Positions 41,138-49,850 of a DNA stretch of 64,000 nt are shown one piece after another. The translations under genes were made by a program, and so were the position numbers. How positions within the stretch are numbered: the stretch's first letter is position 1; each line of letters begins with the position of its first letter. The notes beneath the pieces are model-generated. The model made no database searches and was not told the origin of the DNA. It saw only the letters and a program-made list of their open reading frames with translations. Origin of the DNA: an uncultured Clostridia bacterium (GTDB lineage Bacteria > Bacillota > Clostridia > Lachnospirales > CAG-274); the NCBI GenBank assembly GCA_947627855.1, contig CANQXR010000003.1, positions 1 to 64,000 of the forward strand. Direction: 5' to 3'.

Positions 41138-44100
41138 ATGAAAAACAAAAAAATAATTATTGCTGGTATTTTAATAATAGTATTAAGTGCCATAGTAACA
41201 GGATTATATTATGCTTTAATCTATAATAATGTCAACAGCGAAGAAGTCGTTGAAGATAATTCTGTCATTGAGCATGAAAGAGATGATGATGACAATGCCG
41301 AGGCTGAGCCTGTTAATATAGGTGAACTAAGCCCTGATGCCGTGCAGAATCTCAGATTATATGTATATACGGAAAATGATATTGTTGTTGGCACAGAGGC
41401 AGTTGTTGAATTTAAAGTTACATCGGAGGACCCAAAGCTTGAAGGAGTTAATATAGTAAATACAGAAGATGATTCTGTTCTTATAACCCTTACTGAAAAT
41501 ACGATTAATGAGGAGAATCTCGTTGAATTTTTCGGCAGTTATATCTTTACCCCTTCAGAAGCTGATTTTATGCGTATTGAAGCGCAGGCAGAAAACAGCT
41601 ATTCCAATACAGGCTATATAAGTATTTCAGACCCTGTAGGCCAAGAGGAAAACGAAGAATTTGCTGAGCTTGTTTCGGATTTGGGCGAATATGTAAACAA
41701 CATAGATTCAGAAAATCTGACAGACGAGCAAATTCTTGATGCCGTGGAATCTTGGCTCAACAAAAATTCAAATATTGCAGAGGCTGTCAGAGAGGACAAC
41801 AGAATATATTATCTGACTGTGGGCGGAATAGAATCATTTTTTACTACAGAGGATACTGACAAAGAAAAGCTTAGTGTAAGTTCAACTACCGACAGCCTTA
41901 CTTCCGGAACAAAGGCTGTAGAATATTTTGATATTGTAAAAAACGATGGTCATCTTGGGAACGAGAATAATATTTCATATCTGCCCTCAGATATTACGAT
42001 TACAAACAAAAATACGCTTATGTTAAGACCTACATTTCATGCTGATGATGGATTTGATTCAGATTTTTTTGAAGATTCCATACTTGAAAACGCAGAAGAT
42101 TCGGAGTGTCTTGAGGGAGGTCAGATAAACAACTGTACCGACCCTTTCCGAACTATGGAAATTATTGAAAATGGTGATTTAAGAAATTATGGTACAATAT
42201 ATCTGTGCGCACATGGAAATGTCGATAATACATTTATACCTAAGTACAAAGGCAGCAACTACCTTTTCTGCATACTGGATACAACTGATATAAATGAATG
42301 GGAAAACTTTAATTCAAGATACGGAAATTTAATTGAAAGGATAACAAAAGAGAAGTTTTTATGGGTTGATTATGATAAGATTCCTGAAGGATTAAAAAAA
42401 TGTAATTGGAAGCTTTATCATTTTGTCTCAATGGAAGATGTTTTAAATGATGACGGAACAATTACTCAGGAAGCGCACTATAAAGTTTCGGTATCTTCAA
42501 GATATATTATGGAGCGATGCCAGAATATTGATTTTGATAATGCCCTGTTTGTTATGTTGAGTTGCCATGGCTTAGGCGACTCTGAATTCAATGAATATTT
42601 AATAAACCATAATGCACAGGCAGTAATAGGCTCCGAAGAAAGTGTATTTTTCGCTGTATTTAACTATTTGGCTGATACAGTTTTAACCCAGATGTACAGA
42701 GGATCTGATAATGAAAGCGCAAAGCTGTCCAATGCATGGAATTCATACGGTACAGCTGAAGGAGCCGGAAGAAGATTAACAACAGAAATTGAAGGTACCG
42801 GCCATATAACAGTCAAGGATTATAAAGATGCTGTAAAAAAAGGGCTTGTGGCAGCCGCCCCCTCTATTGAAAATGAAAGCAATAATCATCTCATCACAGA
42901 TATTAATCTTATAAACGCATATCTGGAAGGAGCAAAGGATTACGACAACTTTAATGTGATTTCAGTAAACACTGCCCAGTCAAGAGATGAGAATGTAGCA
43001 GGAGGACAAGAGGGATATTTTCATCTGAAAGCAACTATGTCAAATATTCTCAGATATATAACAAAACCAAGAGATTATACCTTCGGTGGAAAGGGAGCTT
43101 TATCAGGAATTATATATACCGGCACAAAAGAAGTCAACATTCCAAGAGTAGGTTCTCCAAGCATTACCGAGAATAATTCTGAGCCGGCAAAGTTTGCGGA
43201 AGTAAAGGCGTACAGATTTTTAAATCAAGGATATGAGGAGAAAGAAAGTATAACAACCGATGAAAACGGCAGATTTGAGTTTTCGGGAGAAAACGCTCTT
43301 GATTGGGGACATTATGTAATTACATCAGAGTTGGCATCCTATTCGGGAGAATACTCAATTATTCTTACAGCTGACAACACTGACGGCGGAAATATTGCGA
43401 TTGTAGGAGGAACCTCATCAATTTCCGGCTATGTTGAAGGCAAGCAAAACAGGGCAGACAAAAATACAACCAATCTCTCCGAAGCAAACATCACAGTAAA
43501 AACCGCAGAGGAAAATTCCATTGTTAAATCGACAAAATCAGATGAAAGTGGGCATTTTACAATAGACGGTCTTAACGAAGGCAGCTACATTCTCACATTT
43601 TCTCATAATGATTATGAAGGCTTTTCTATGCCTGTAAATGTTAAAAAAGGAGAAAACTATAATTATGGCAAAGGGTGGTTTGTCCTTGAAAATAACAATA
43701 GCAGCAAGGATATCGTGCTGGTGCTTGATGTGTCAAGCAGTATGAGTGGTGACCCTATAGCTGCCGTCAAGAACGCTGCAGAAAGATTTGTAGATGTTAT
43801 ATTCGACAGTGACAACAATTTCCGCATTGCCCTTGTTTCATATGGTGACACGTCGGAACTTAAAAGTGATTTCAGCAAATACAATGACAATCTCAAGACA
43901 GCAATTGCAGAACTTTCTGCATATGGCGACACAAATATGGAAGGAGGACTGAACACAGCGGTAGACTTGCTGGAAGATTCTGAATCTGAAAATAAAATAA
44001 TTGTGCTCATGAGCGATGGCGCACCCAACATCGGAAAAACAGGAGATTCACTTATTGATTACACTAATGAAATAAAAAATAAAGGAATATTGCTCTGTAC

Positions 44101-44875
44101 ATTAGGCTATTTTGGTGGTTCAGGTTATGAATCCGAAAGAAGTCTTATGAGAAAAATGGCAAGTCTTGGCTATCACTATGAGGTTTCTGAGGGTGACCTT
44201 GTAAACTTCTTTGCAGACATTGCAGACCAGATAAACGGCACAAAATATATAGTTGCCGAAGCAGCCTGTCCCGTTGATGTAACCGTAACATATAATGGTG
44301 AAACTCTTTCCTCAGCAGAAAATAATCTTTCTACAAGAACCAGCTTCGGCACTCTTATGTTTGACGGTGACGACTCAGACCCATCTAAAATTCTTCGTCT
44401 TAAAGAGGGTCCTGACTATGATATTCAAATAAACGGAACAGGCGAAGGAATAATGAATTATACCTTTAGTCTGCCCGATGAAAACGGAGAATACACCGAC
44501 GTGAGGAGCTTTAACTCCATTTCGGTAACGGATAAATTCACCGCCTCTACCTCAGCAAACAATGACAAATATACATTACTTGAAATTGACAATGACGGAG
44601 ACGGCAAAACAGATGAAGTATACAGAGCATCGGAAAATGAAACTGCCAAGCCCTATAATCCTATCAAAACAATAACAGTTGTTTCTGTTTACCTTCTGGG
44701 AGTTTTGGCTGCAATTATCTTCATTTTTATACTATATAAAAAGCTCTCGACATTATCCAAAAAAATATTCAAAAAGAAAATGACTGATGAAACTTCATAT
44801 TGCCCGAAATGCGGAAGCCCTCTCGCAGAAAACAGCAAATTCTGCACTAACTGCGGAAATAAAATCAAACAATAA
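41138..44875 (+). CDS. Membrane protein with caspase-like, CNA-B-like, VWA and zinc-ribbon domains
   Basis: A 1,245-residue protein. Membrane helix at 5-25, Ig-like segment at about 65-165. A putative clan-CD (caspase/C25-like) domain has the His-Gly pair at 359-360 (LCAHGN) and Cys476 in VMLSCHGLG, 117 residues apart. Two carboxypeptidase-regulatory/CNA-B-like folds span about 650-838 (ENGRFEFSG, ESGHFTIDGLNEGSYILTF). A VWA domain has metal site DVSSSMSG at 864. A second membrane helix lies at about 1178-1201, and a zinc ribbon CPKCG..FCTNCG at about 1222-1241. Most of the protein is therefore outside the cell and the ribbon inside. AAAAGGAGGG precedes the ATG. Protease activity is inferred from two motifs only. 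Confidence 0.75.
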   Translation: MKNKKIIIAGILIIVLSAIVTGLYYALIYNNVNSEEVVEDNSVIEHERDDDDNAEAEPVNIGELSPDAVQNLRLYVYTENDIVVGTEAVVEFKVTSEDPKLEGVNIVNTEDDSVLITLTENTINEENLVEFFGSYIFTPSEADFMRIEAQAENSYSNTGYISISDPVGQEENEEFAELVSDLGEYVNNIDSENLTDEQILDAVESWLNKNSNIAEAVREDNRIYYLTVGGIESFFTTEDTDKEKLSVSSTTDSLTSGTKAVEYFDIVKNDGHLGNENNISYLPSDITITNKNTLMLRPTFHADDGFDSDFFEDSILENAEDSECLEGGQINNCTDPFRTMEIIENGDLRNYGTIYLCAHGNVDNTFIPKYKGSNYLFCILDTTDINEWENFNSRYGNLIERITKEKFLWVDYDKIPEGLKKCNWKLYHFVSMEDVLNDDGTITQEAHYKVSVSSRYIMERCQNIDFDNALFVMLSCHGLGDSEFNEYLINHNAQAVIGSEESVFFAVFNYLADTVLTQMYRGSDNESAKLSNAWNSYGTAEGAGRRLTTEIEGTGHITVKDYKDAVKKGLVAAAPSIENESNNHLITDINLINAYLEGAKDYDNFNVISVNTAQSRDENVAGGQEGYFHLKATMSNILRYITKPRDYTFGGKGALSGIIYTGTKEVNIPRVGSPSITENNSEPAKFAEVKAYRFLNQGYEEKESITTDENGRFEFSGENALDWGHYVITSELASYSGEYSIILTADNTDGGNIAIVGGTSSISGYVEGKQNRADKNTTNLSEANITVKTAEENSIVKSTKSDESGHFTIDGLNEGSYILTFSHNDYEGFSMPVNVKKGENYNYGKGWFVLENNNSSKDIVLVLDVSSSMSGDPIAAVKNAAERFVDVIFDSDNNFRIALVSYGDTSELKSDFSKYNDNLKTAIAELSAYGDTNMEGGLNTAVDLLEDSESENKIIVLMSDGAPNIGKTGDSLIDYTNEIKNKGILLCTLGYFGGSGYESERSLMRKMASLGYHYEVSEGDLVNFFADIADQINGTKYIVAEAACPVDVTVTYNGETLSSAENNLSTRTSFGTLMFDGDDSDPSKILRLKEGPDYDIQINGTGEGIMNYTFSLPDENGEYTDVRSFNSISVTDKFTASTSANNDKYTLLEIDNDGDGKTDEVYRASENETAKPYNPIKTITVVSVYLLGVLAAIIFIFILYKKLSTLSKKIFKKKMTDETSYCPKCGSPLAENSKFCTNCGNKIKQ

Positions 44876-45169
44876 AATGCCTACATATTATAAAGAGATA
44901 TTTCAACATATCCCAAATGATGGATTTAACATATAAATAGAAATTATAAAATTGAGTTTTACTCTTTGTTTCTTCTGAAACAGACTAAATAAACAAAAAA
45001 TATATTACATATATATAAAAACCTCGGGATTGCAAAGTATGCCTTTAAGCAATACCTTGTCTTATCCCGAGGTAAAACTCAATAATGTAATTGAAAAATC
45101 ATTTAAAATATACAGAATATCGTAAACAAGTATATTTTAATCCAAAATAAACCTCAACTTCAATATTCA
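44876..45169. other. Intergenic region with nested inverted repeats
   Basis: No gene. Dominated by the 133-base nested inverted repeat at 44951-45083. Confidence 0.6.
44951..45083. repeat. Nested inverted repeats
   Basis: Outer arms ATTGAGTTTTAC (44951-44962) and GTAAAACTCAAT (45072-45083) are exact complements. Inner arms ACCTCGGGAT (45021-45030) and ATCCCGAGGT (45064-45073) are also exact and overlap the outer right arm by two bases. The inner pair could act as a terminator; the outer pair resembles ends of a miniature element. Confidence 0.6.
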
Positions 45170-45346
45170 TTAGTTTTCTTTTCTTACGCCTTTAAACGGA
45201 GTATTTGATGATGTTTTAACATCCATAAACTTTCCCGTAGTTGTATCCCTTTTTACCCAAAGATCATTTTGGGGATTATGCACCTGCGATCTGTTCTTAA
45301 CAGCTCCTTTTCTGGCGTTATCACCATATGGTTTATTCTTAGCCAA
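45170..45346 (-). CDS. Small conserved basic protein (TTG start)
   Basis: 58 residues starting at TTG 45346 after TTAGGAGGAATTAT. Basic and polar, with the pattern MAKNKPYGDN.R.GAVKNRSQ..NP.ND.WVKRD..TGKFMDVK....FKGVRKE. Small proteins with this pattern are common in Firmicutes near phage- and restriction-type genes; the function is unknown. Easily missed because of the TTG start. Confidence 0.7.
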   Translation of the reverse strand: MAKNKPYGDNARKGAVKNRSQVHNPQNDLWVKRDTTTGKFMDVKTSSNTPFKGVRKEN

Positions 45347-45421
45347 AATAATTCCTCCTAACTTTAAAACAATTTATTTTTGAGATTTAACAGATATTTA
45401 TTCGTCAAAATAATCATCTCT

Positions 45422-45535
45422 TCATCTCAGTATTGTAACACGTCCACAATATGGACATTTTGAAGGGTTAGTCATTGGAATAAGCTTTCTTCCACAGCGA
45501 CAAATATAATATTTATATTTTATCTTCCTAGGCAT
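45422..45535 (-). CDS. 37-residue zinc-ribbon microprotein
   Basis: ATG 45535 follows AAAGGAGG. Sequence MPRKIKYKYYICRCGRKL... with CXC and CPYCG: four cysteines in a minimal zinc ribbon, otherwise basic. It could bind nucleic acid or be a small regulator. Its stop is about 75 bases upstream of the TTG-start gene on the same strand, so the two may be co-transcribed. Confidence 0.65.
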   Translation of the reverse strand: MPRKIKYKYYICRCGRKLIPMTNPSKCPYCGRVTILR

Positions 45536-45732
45536 AATGTATCCTCCTTTCCTATAGTGTATCTATATAATCACATTATAGAAAAAGAATCCTGTATTTT
45601 TTTAAAAATAAAATTTTTATGTTGCAAATAAAATCAACATATGTTAAAATAAAAATGATCATTTTAAAAGTAACTTTATATTACTTTTATATTCACAGGA
45701 CACTGAGTTGACGCTCAGTGTTTCTTTTTCTT

Positions 45733-47028
45733 TTATGTGTTGTTTTCAAAAAAGCAATCCGGATTACAGCCAAATGCTCCTTCAAGAATTCGATTTGCTA
45801 AATTTACTTTTGCACGAGAAGTTTTTAACTCACTCATTCTATGCAGCGAACTTTTGCCAAAGGAATTTTTACTTGTTACCCAAACCTGGTCACGTCTAAA
45901 ATCACCATCAATTAATAGAGGTTGGTGTGAAGTACATATAAGCTGTGCATAATTTGGATTACTAAATTCATTTACAAACAAATTTATTATTTCCTTAACC
46001 AATGATAGATGCAAACCATTTTCAACCTCATCAATTACCAAAACTCCGCCTTTTTCAAGGACATCATAGAGATGTGGCAACACAGTAAATAGTTTTATAG
46101 TACCTAATGATTCATCACCAAAAAATGATATAGGTGTACTTTCAATTTCCTCCCCTTCTGAATAAACTGCATGCGTGGTTGATACACCAACAGTTGTCTT
46201 TGTCGCAATTATGCTACGATTTTCAAAATCATCATTGTCAATTTCTTGCCTTGCAACCTCTTCTTCCTCAAAGGAAATTGACATCTCTCTTAATGTAGGA
46301 TCTGCTCTTTTCAAAATGTTTAAATATTTTATTTTCCGTTCATCTGAAAAAGAGTTTTTATTATTTATTGAACTCAGATTAGCTGCCGTCATATTTATAA
46401 CATGAATTTGGTTTATTGCCTCAACAATACTCACAGCAACACGATTGTTAAGCAATGCAGCAATAGGAAGACAAAGAGTAGCACTCTTTACAGTGTGTTT
46501 ATTATTTTCAAACTCCTTAAGTTGAGAATATAAAGTTATATCCTTAAAATCCGATGAGCTTCTTTCAATTAAGATTTCTGTTCTGCGTTTTCTTTTTGTA
46601 AGCAATTCATACAGAATTTCTCGTTTCTTAATAGAAAACTCATAGTGATAAAGTATATCATCAATTATGACCTCAATTGAAAACTTTGTTGGTTTGTCTT
46701 GATAGCTTACCTCAAAAGCAAAAGGTTTCACTTCCGAATTAATCCCTTTGAACTGCGGCAACCCTAAAAAACCCTTATCCTCAACAGTCATCAATGGTGA
46801 TAGAGCCAAAATACGCTGTATTTCACGGATTGCTTTACAAAAATATGTTTTACCGGAGCCGTTTGCGCCATATAAAAATGAAACTTTGTTGAAAAAAGAA
46901 TCATAGCACTCAAAAGCATTGTGAAGATTTTCTTTTTTTCCTGCCTCAATTTCTGTAGTGAAACATATCTTATCTGCAAAAGTTGCAAAATTTTCTACTG
47001 TCAGAGATTTAAAAACTACTTTTCTCAT
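45733..47028 (-). CDS. AAA/RecF-like ATPase resembling abortive-infection ATPases
   Basis: A 431-residue SMC/RecF-type ATPase: N-terminal strand FKSLTVENFATFAD, Walker A YGANGSGKT near 53-61, signature-like region and ISFFGDESLGTIKLF, then Walker B GGVLVIDEVENGLHLSL near 340-356 and the D-loop/switch His in LICTSHQPLLI. This is the COG1106/AAA_15 pattern of AbiLi, RloA and some retron and Septu-type effector ATPases. No nuclease partner (RloB, HNH) is intact next door. Probably defence against phage; could also be a general ATPase. The ATG is preceded by AGGAGGGGG. Confidence 0.75.
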   Translation of the reverse strand: MRKVVFKSLTVENFATFADKICFTTEIEAGKKENLHNAFECYDSFFNKVSFLYGANGSGKTYFCKAIREIQRILALSPLMTVEDKGFLGLPQFKGINSEVKPFAFEVSYQDKPTKFSIEVIIDDILYHYEFSIKKREILYELLTKRKRRTEILIERSSSDFKDITLYSQLKEFENNKHTVKSATLCLPIAALLNNRVAVSIVEAINQIHVINMTAANLSSINNKNSFSDERKIKYLNILKRADPTLREMSISFEEEEVARQEIDNDDFENRSIIATKTTVGVSTTHAVYSEGEEIESTPISFFGDESLGTIKLFTVLPHLYDVLEKGGVLVIDEVENGLHLSLVKEIINLFVNEFSNPNYAQLICTSHQPLLIDGDFRRDQVWVTSKNSFGKSSLHRMSELKTSRAKVNLANRILEGAFGCNPDCFFENNT

Positions 47029-47310
47029 TAAGTCACCCCCTCCTTTTTTAAGATGATTTTAGTATATCATACAAGGGAATAAATGTCAATGGATAAATTA
47101 ACAATTTTCTACAATCGGGTCGATTTCGGCAGAATAACACATTTTATCGGCTATAATGGGGCATAAATGTATAATTTTAACCAAATTCGTGCTTGTTAAA
47201 TGCATTTTTTATTCATTAATGTCGATTTAATCCATTTACCTTGATAAAATTTGCAAATGAATATATTAATAAAAGCAAAACTACGTAAACAACAGCTCAT
47301 CACAAAAGAG
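47029..47310. other. Intergenic region, no gene seen
   Basis: AT-rich; probably the promoter region of the ATPase gene and the worn left edge of the prophage remnant. Confidence 0.5.
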
Positions 47311-47418
47311 ACAGAGACTTGTTTTGGGACAGAGGTAACCGGCAGGCTCTCTGCAAGAAATGTCACGACAGGAAAACGATGACGTAGGATATGTATGGGG
47401 AGTATAGCTACAAATAAA
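47311..47418 (+). pseudogene. HNH endonuclease remnant (phage type)
   Basis: One frame reads DRDLFWDRGNRQALCKKCHD then RKTMT, a stop (TAG 47386-47388), then DMYGEYSYK and TAA. This is the C-terminal half of the HNH nuclease found beside phage terminase genes. The LCKKCHDRKT metal motif is intact but the N-terminal HNH half is missing and a nonsense codon splits the rest. Confidence 0.75.
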
Positions 47419-47642
47419 CAGCCCACCGGGAGCGTGTAAAATCTCTGAAATCGGGTTTGCCGGTGACTACAGGGGTCAAAGACAGACAAAACCGCAAAAT
47501 TAAAGGGGCGGAATACCCAAAAATTGAAATATGGGCTGCCGAAAGGTTTTGAAACACTGATGAATTCGGTGTTTTTTTATTGTCCGAAATATTTTTATTT
47601 CGCCAAACAGTATGCCGCTTTTACGGAAATGAGGTGTTTTTA

Positions 47643-48069
47643 ATGACTGAAAATCAAAGAAATTTAATACTTCGTCTGCGTAAAGACGGCGAGGGCTATA
47701 AAACCATTGCGAATACCGTAGGATTGTCGAGAGACAGGGTGCGTTCCTTCTGCAAATCCAAAAACATAGCAGGATTTGGGGCTGCTGCTACTCTCAACAT
47801 AGAAGAGCAAGCCACGGACGGAAGTATCTGCCCCAACTGTTATGCTCCAATAGTACAGTCTACAAAGGGCAGACGGAAAAAATTCTGCTCTGAAAAATGC
47901 AGACGGGAATGGTGAAAAAATCACCCCGATAAAACCAGTCGAAGTGATGAAGCAAGATGCAAGCTGAAATGCAACGGCTGCGGAAAAGAGTTTATTTCCT
48001 ATGGAAACAAAAACAGAAAATTCTGCTCACACGAGTGTTACATAAAATCCAGATTTTATGAGGAGGGAG
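47643..48069 (+). pseudogene. Broken phage/ICE sigma-like zinc-finger protein
   Basis: Starts ATG 47643 after GAGGTG. Residues 1-37 are a sigma-70 region-4-type helix-turn-helix (KDGEGYKTIANTVGLSRDRVRSFC). Two CXXC zinc fingers follow (CPNC..FCSEKC, then CNGCG..FCSHEC). The reading frame is cut by TGA at 47913-47915 where relatives have a second Trp codon (REWW). After it, the frame stays open through the second finger, so a single G to A change explains the lesion. Confidence 0.75.
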
Positions 48070-48072
48070 AAT

Positions 48073-48690
48073 ATGAAAAAACCTTCAAATTAACTGAGCT
48101 TAATCCGGCGAAATATAATCCTCGCAAGGAATTGAAACCGGTAGATAAAGAGTTTAAAAAGCTCAAAAATTCGATTGAAAATTTCGGATATGTGGAACTC
48201 ATCGTTGTCAACGAAGGAAACAAGAACACCGTTATATCCGGACATCAGAGGTTAAATGTACTTAAACATCTCGGCAAAACCGAAGCGGAATGTGTTGTCG
48301 GGAATCTTGGTGAGGCAAGTGAAAAAGCCCTGAATATTGCTATGAATAAGGTTACGGGCGAATGGAACGAAACTATGCTTGCAGACCTTATCGCAGACCT
48401 TCAAAGCGTAAACTTTGATTTGGATCTGACGGGCTTTGAAATCCCCTAAGCAGAACGACTTATGTCAAAGGTACATGACAAAAATGTAAAAGACGATGAT
48501 TTTGATGTTGACAGCGAGTTTAAAAAGCCCACATTCGGCAGATCGGGAGATATTTTGCTGCCCGGCAGGCACAGACTTGTCTGCTGTGGCTCTGCCCTTC
48601 CCGAAACATATAATGTACTTATGGAGGGAAAGAAAGCAAATCTTGTCGTAACAGACCCGCCGTACCAATGTTAATGTCGAAGAAACAGCA
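48073..48690 (+). pseudogene. Broken ParB-domain DNA methylase (phage type)
   Basis: A ribosome site AGGAGGG precedes ATG 48073, whose frame stops after six codons. The real product continues one base out of frame (TFKLTELNPAKYNPRK), explained by loss of one A from the A-run after the ATG. Residues 1-120 are a ParB/sulfiredoxin-like domain (VISGHQRLNVLKHLG). A TAA at 48447 interrupts the linker. Then a methylase start GDILLPGRHRLVCCGS ... LVVTDPPY, where an extra base at about 48666 shifts the frame to NVNVEETA, and homology stops near 48687. Four lesions, so certainly dead. Confidence 0.8.
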
Positions 48691-48699
48691 GAATTTTTT

Positions 48700-49551
48700 T
48701 TAAATCCATCGTCTGTTTTTAATTAATTCGCTTCTGTTCAATCTGTCAATTTCTTCCTTATTTAAATCCTCGATTGGGACGACAAGGCGGGATACGTAAT
48801 TTTCCTGCGAAAATTCTTTGCCGGTATAGCCGTTTACAATACCCATACCACGTTTATAGCCTGTATGCTTCAGACCGAGAGTGCGGATTTTTTCATCAAA
48901 CTCGGCATACGCCTTGCTTACAGTTTTTTCATTTCCATAACACAGCATAGAAATCGCCGTGCAGCTTGGATAAAACACAGTGTTATCATCAGCGCAGGAC
49001 GGTTCAAGGGGCACACAGCAAATATAGGTATTTTCGCCTTCCTTTTCCCACTCGTCATTATATTTACTTACAGTAAAAAGCCGTTCTGATATAAGCGGTT
49101 TGTAGCCCTTTTCTATGACCTCGCCGAAAAGATTATACATATCACGGTATTTATCGCTCCAAGTCGTGCCCTTAAATTCCTTTTGGTAACAGACATATTC
49201 GGGCAGTGTTATAATTTCCAGTTGAAGGTGCTGCTTATCGTCCATTCTCAGCTTCATTTCCTCATAGGCTCTTGTAAGAAGCGCAAGACGGCTTTCGAGG
49301 GTTGCAAGAATTTCGGGTGATTTACCGTTTGACGCATAGTATGAATATGCGTCGTCATAAGTAAGCCCCATATTCAGAAACATCTGAATATGCAATACCT
49401 TTGTCACATTATAAATATCGTAATAGCGATACCCTGTATTTTTATCGACGTGGGCAGGTGACAAAAGACCTCTGTTCTCCATACGCAGAATAGTCGAGCG
49501 TGAAACGCCGCAGCATTTGCACACCTGACCTATGGTAAACAATTCTTTCAT
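48700..49551 (-). CDS. MerR family transcriptional regulator
   Basis: A 283-residue regulator: winged helix-turn-helix TIGQVCKCCGVSRSTILRMENRGLLSPAHVDKNTGYRYYD (4-45), a dimerisation helix, and a GyrI-like effector-binding domain (about 120-275). No metal-binding Cys pattern of the MerR/CueR type. Typical of BmrR/Mta-like drug- or stress-sensing members. GGAGTGA precedes the ATG. It sits alone between the prophage remnant and the adhesin; its promoter carries a palindrome. Confidence 0.9.
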   Translation of the reverse strand: MKELFTIGQVCKCCGVSRSTILRMENRGLLSPAHVDKNTGYRYYDIYNVTKVLHIQMFLNMGLTYDDAYSYYASNGKSPEILATLESRLALLTRAYEEMKLRMDDKQHLQLEIITLPEYVCYQKEFKGTTWSDKYRDMYNLFGEVIEKGYKPLISERLFTVSKYNDEWEKEGENTYICCVPLEPSCADDNTVFYPSCTAISMLCYGNEKTVSKAYAEFDEKIRTLGLKHTGYKRGMGIVNGYTGKEFSQENYVSRLVVPIEDLNKEEIDRLNRSELIKNRRWI

Positions 49552-49576
49552 TAAAAATCACTCCGGACTATTGACT

Positions 49577-49592
49577 TGTTCATAGGTGAACA
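49577..49592. promoter_or_regulatory. Operator-like palindrome at the merR start site
   Basis: TGTTCA-TAGG-TGAACA, perfect, lies at about +10 to +25 of the merR transcript. A likely autoregulatory site. Confidence 0.55.
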
Positions 49593-49599
49593 TGTTGTA

Positions 49600-49628
49600 A
49601 TTATAGTGCATATAAAGAAAAATGTCAA
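49600..49628 (-). promoter_or_regulatory. merR promoter (perfect consensus)
   Basis: Minus strand -35 TTGACA (plus 49623-49628), 17-base spacer, -10 TATAAT (plus 49600-49605). Confidence 0.8.
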
Positions 49629-49673
49629 TATATGAAATAAAATCTTTCACGTGAATCATAACAGTAAGCTACA

Positions 49674-49682
49674 CCCCCCCCC
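49674..49682. repeat. C9 homopolymer tract
   Basis: Nine consecutive C, about 170 bases upstream of the adhesin start codon. Such tracts slip during replication. Confidence 0.7.
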
Positions 49683-49738
49683 ACCGCCTGAAATGTGGGG
49701 CTTACTCTATCGATAAATAATCAATCATTGGAATTATG

Positions 49739-49766
49739 TTGGTTCATGTGCAACACGTTGCATAAT
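49739..49766 (+). promoter_or_regulatory. Candidate adhesin promoter with embedded palindrome
   Basis: TTGGTT (49739-49744), 16 bases, CATAAT (49761-49766). The spacer holds the palindrome TGCAA-CACG-TTGCA (49749-49762). Confidence 0.45.
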
Positions 49767-49850
49767 GGGGGTGTATCATACGGGCAAGCGCTTATATATC
49801 TCCACATACATTACCCTTATTATAAAAATAAATTACAAAAGGAGTGATAA

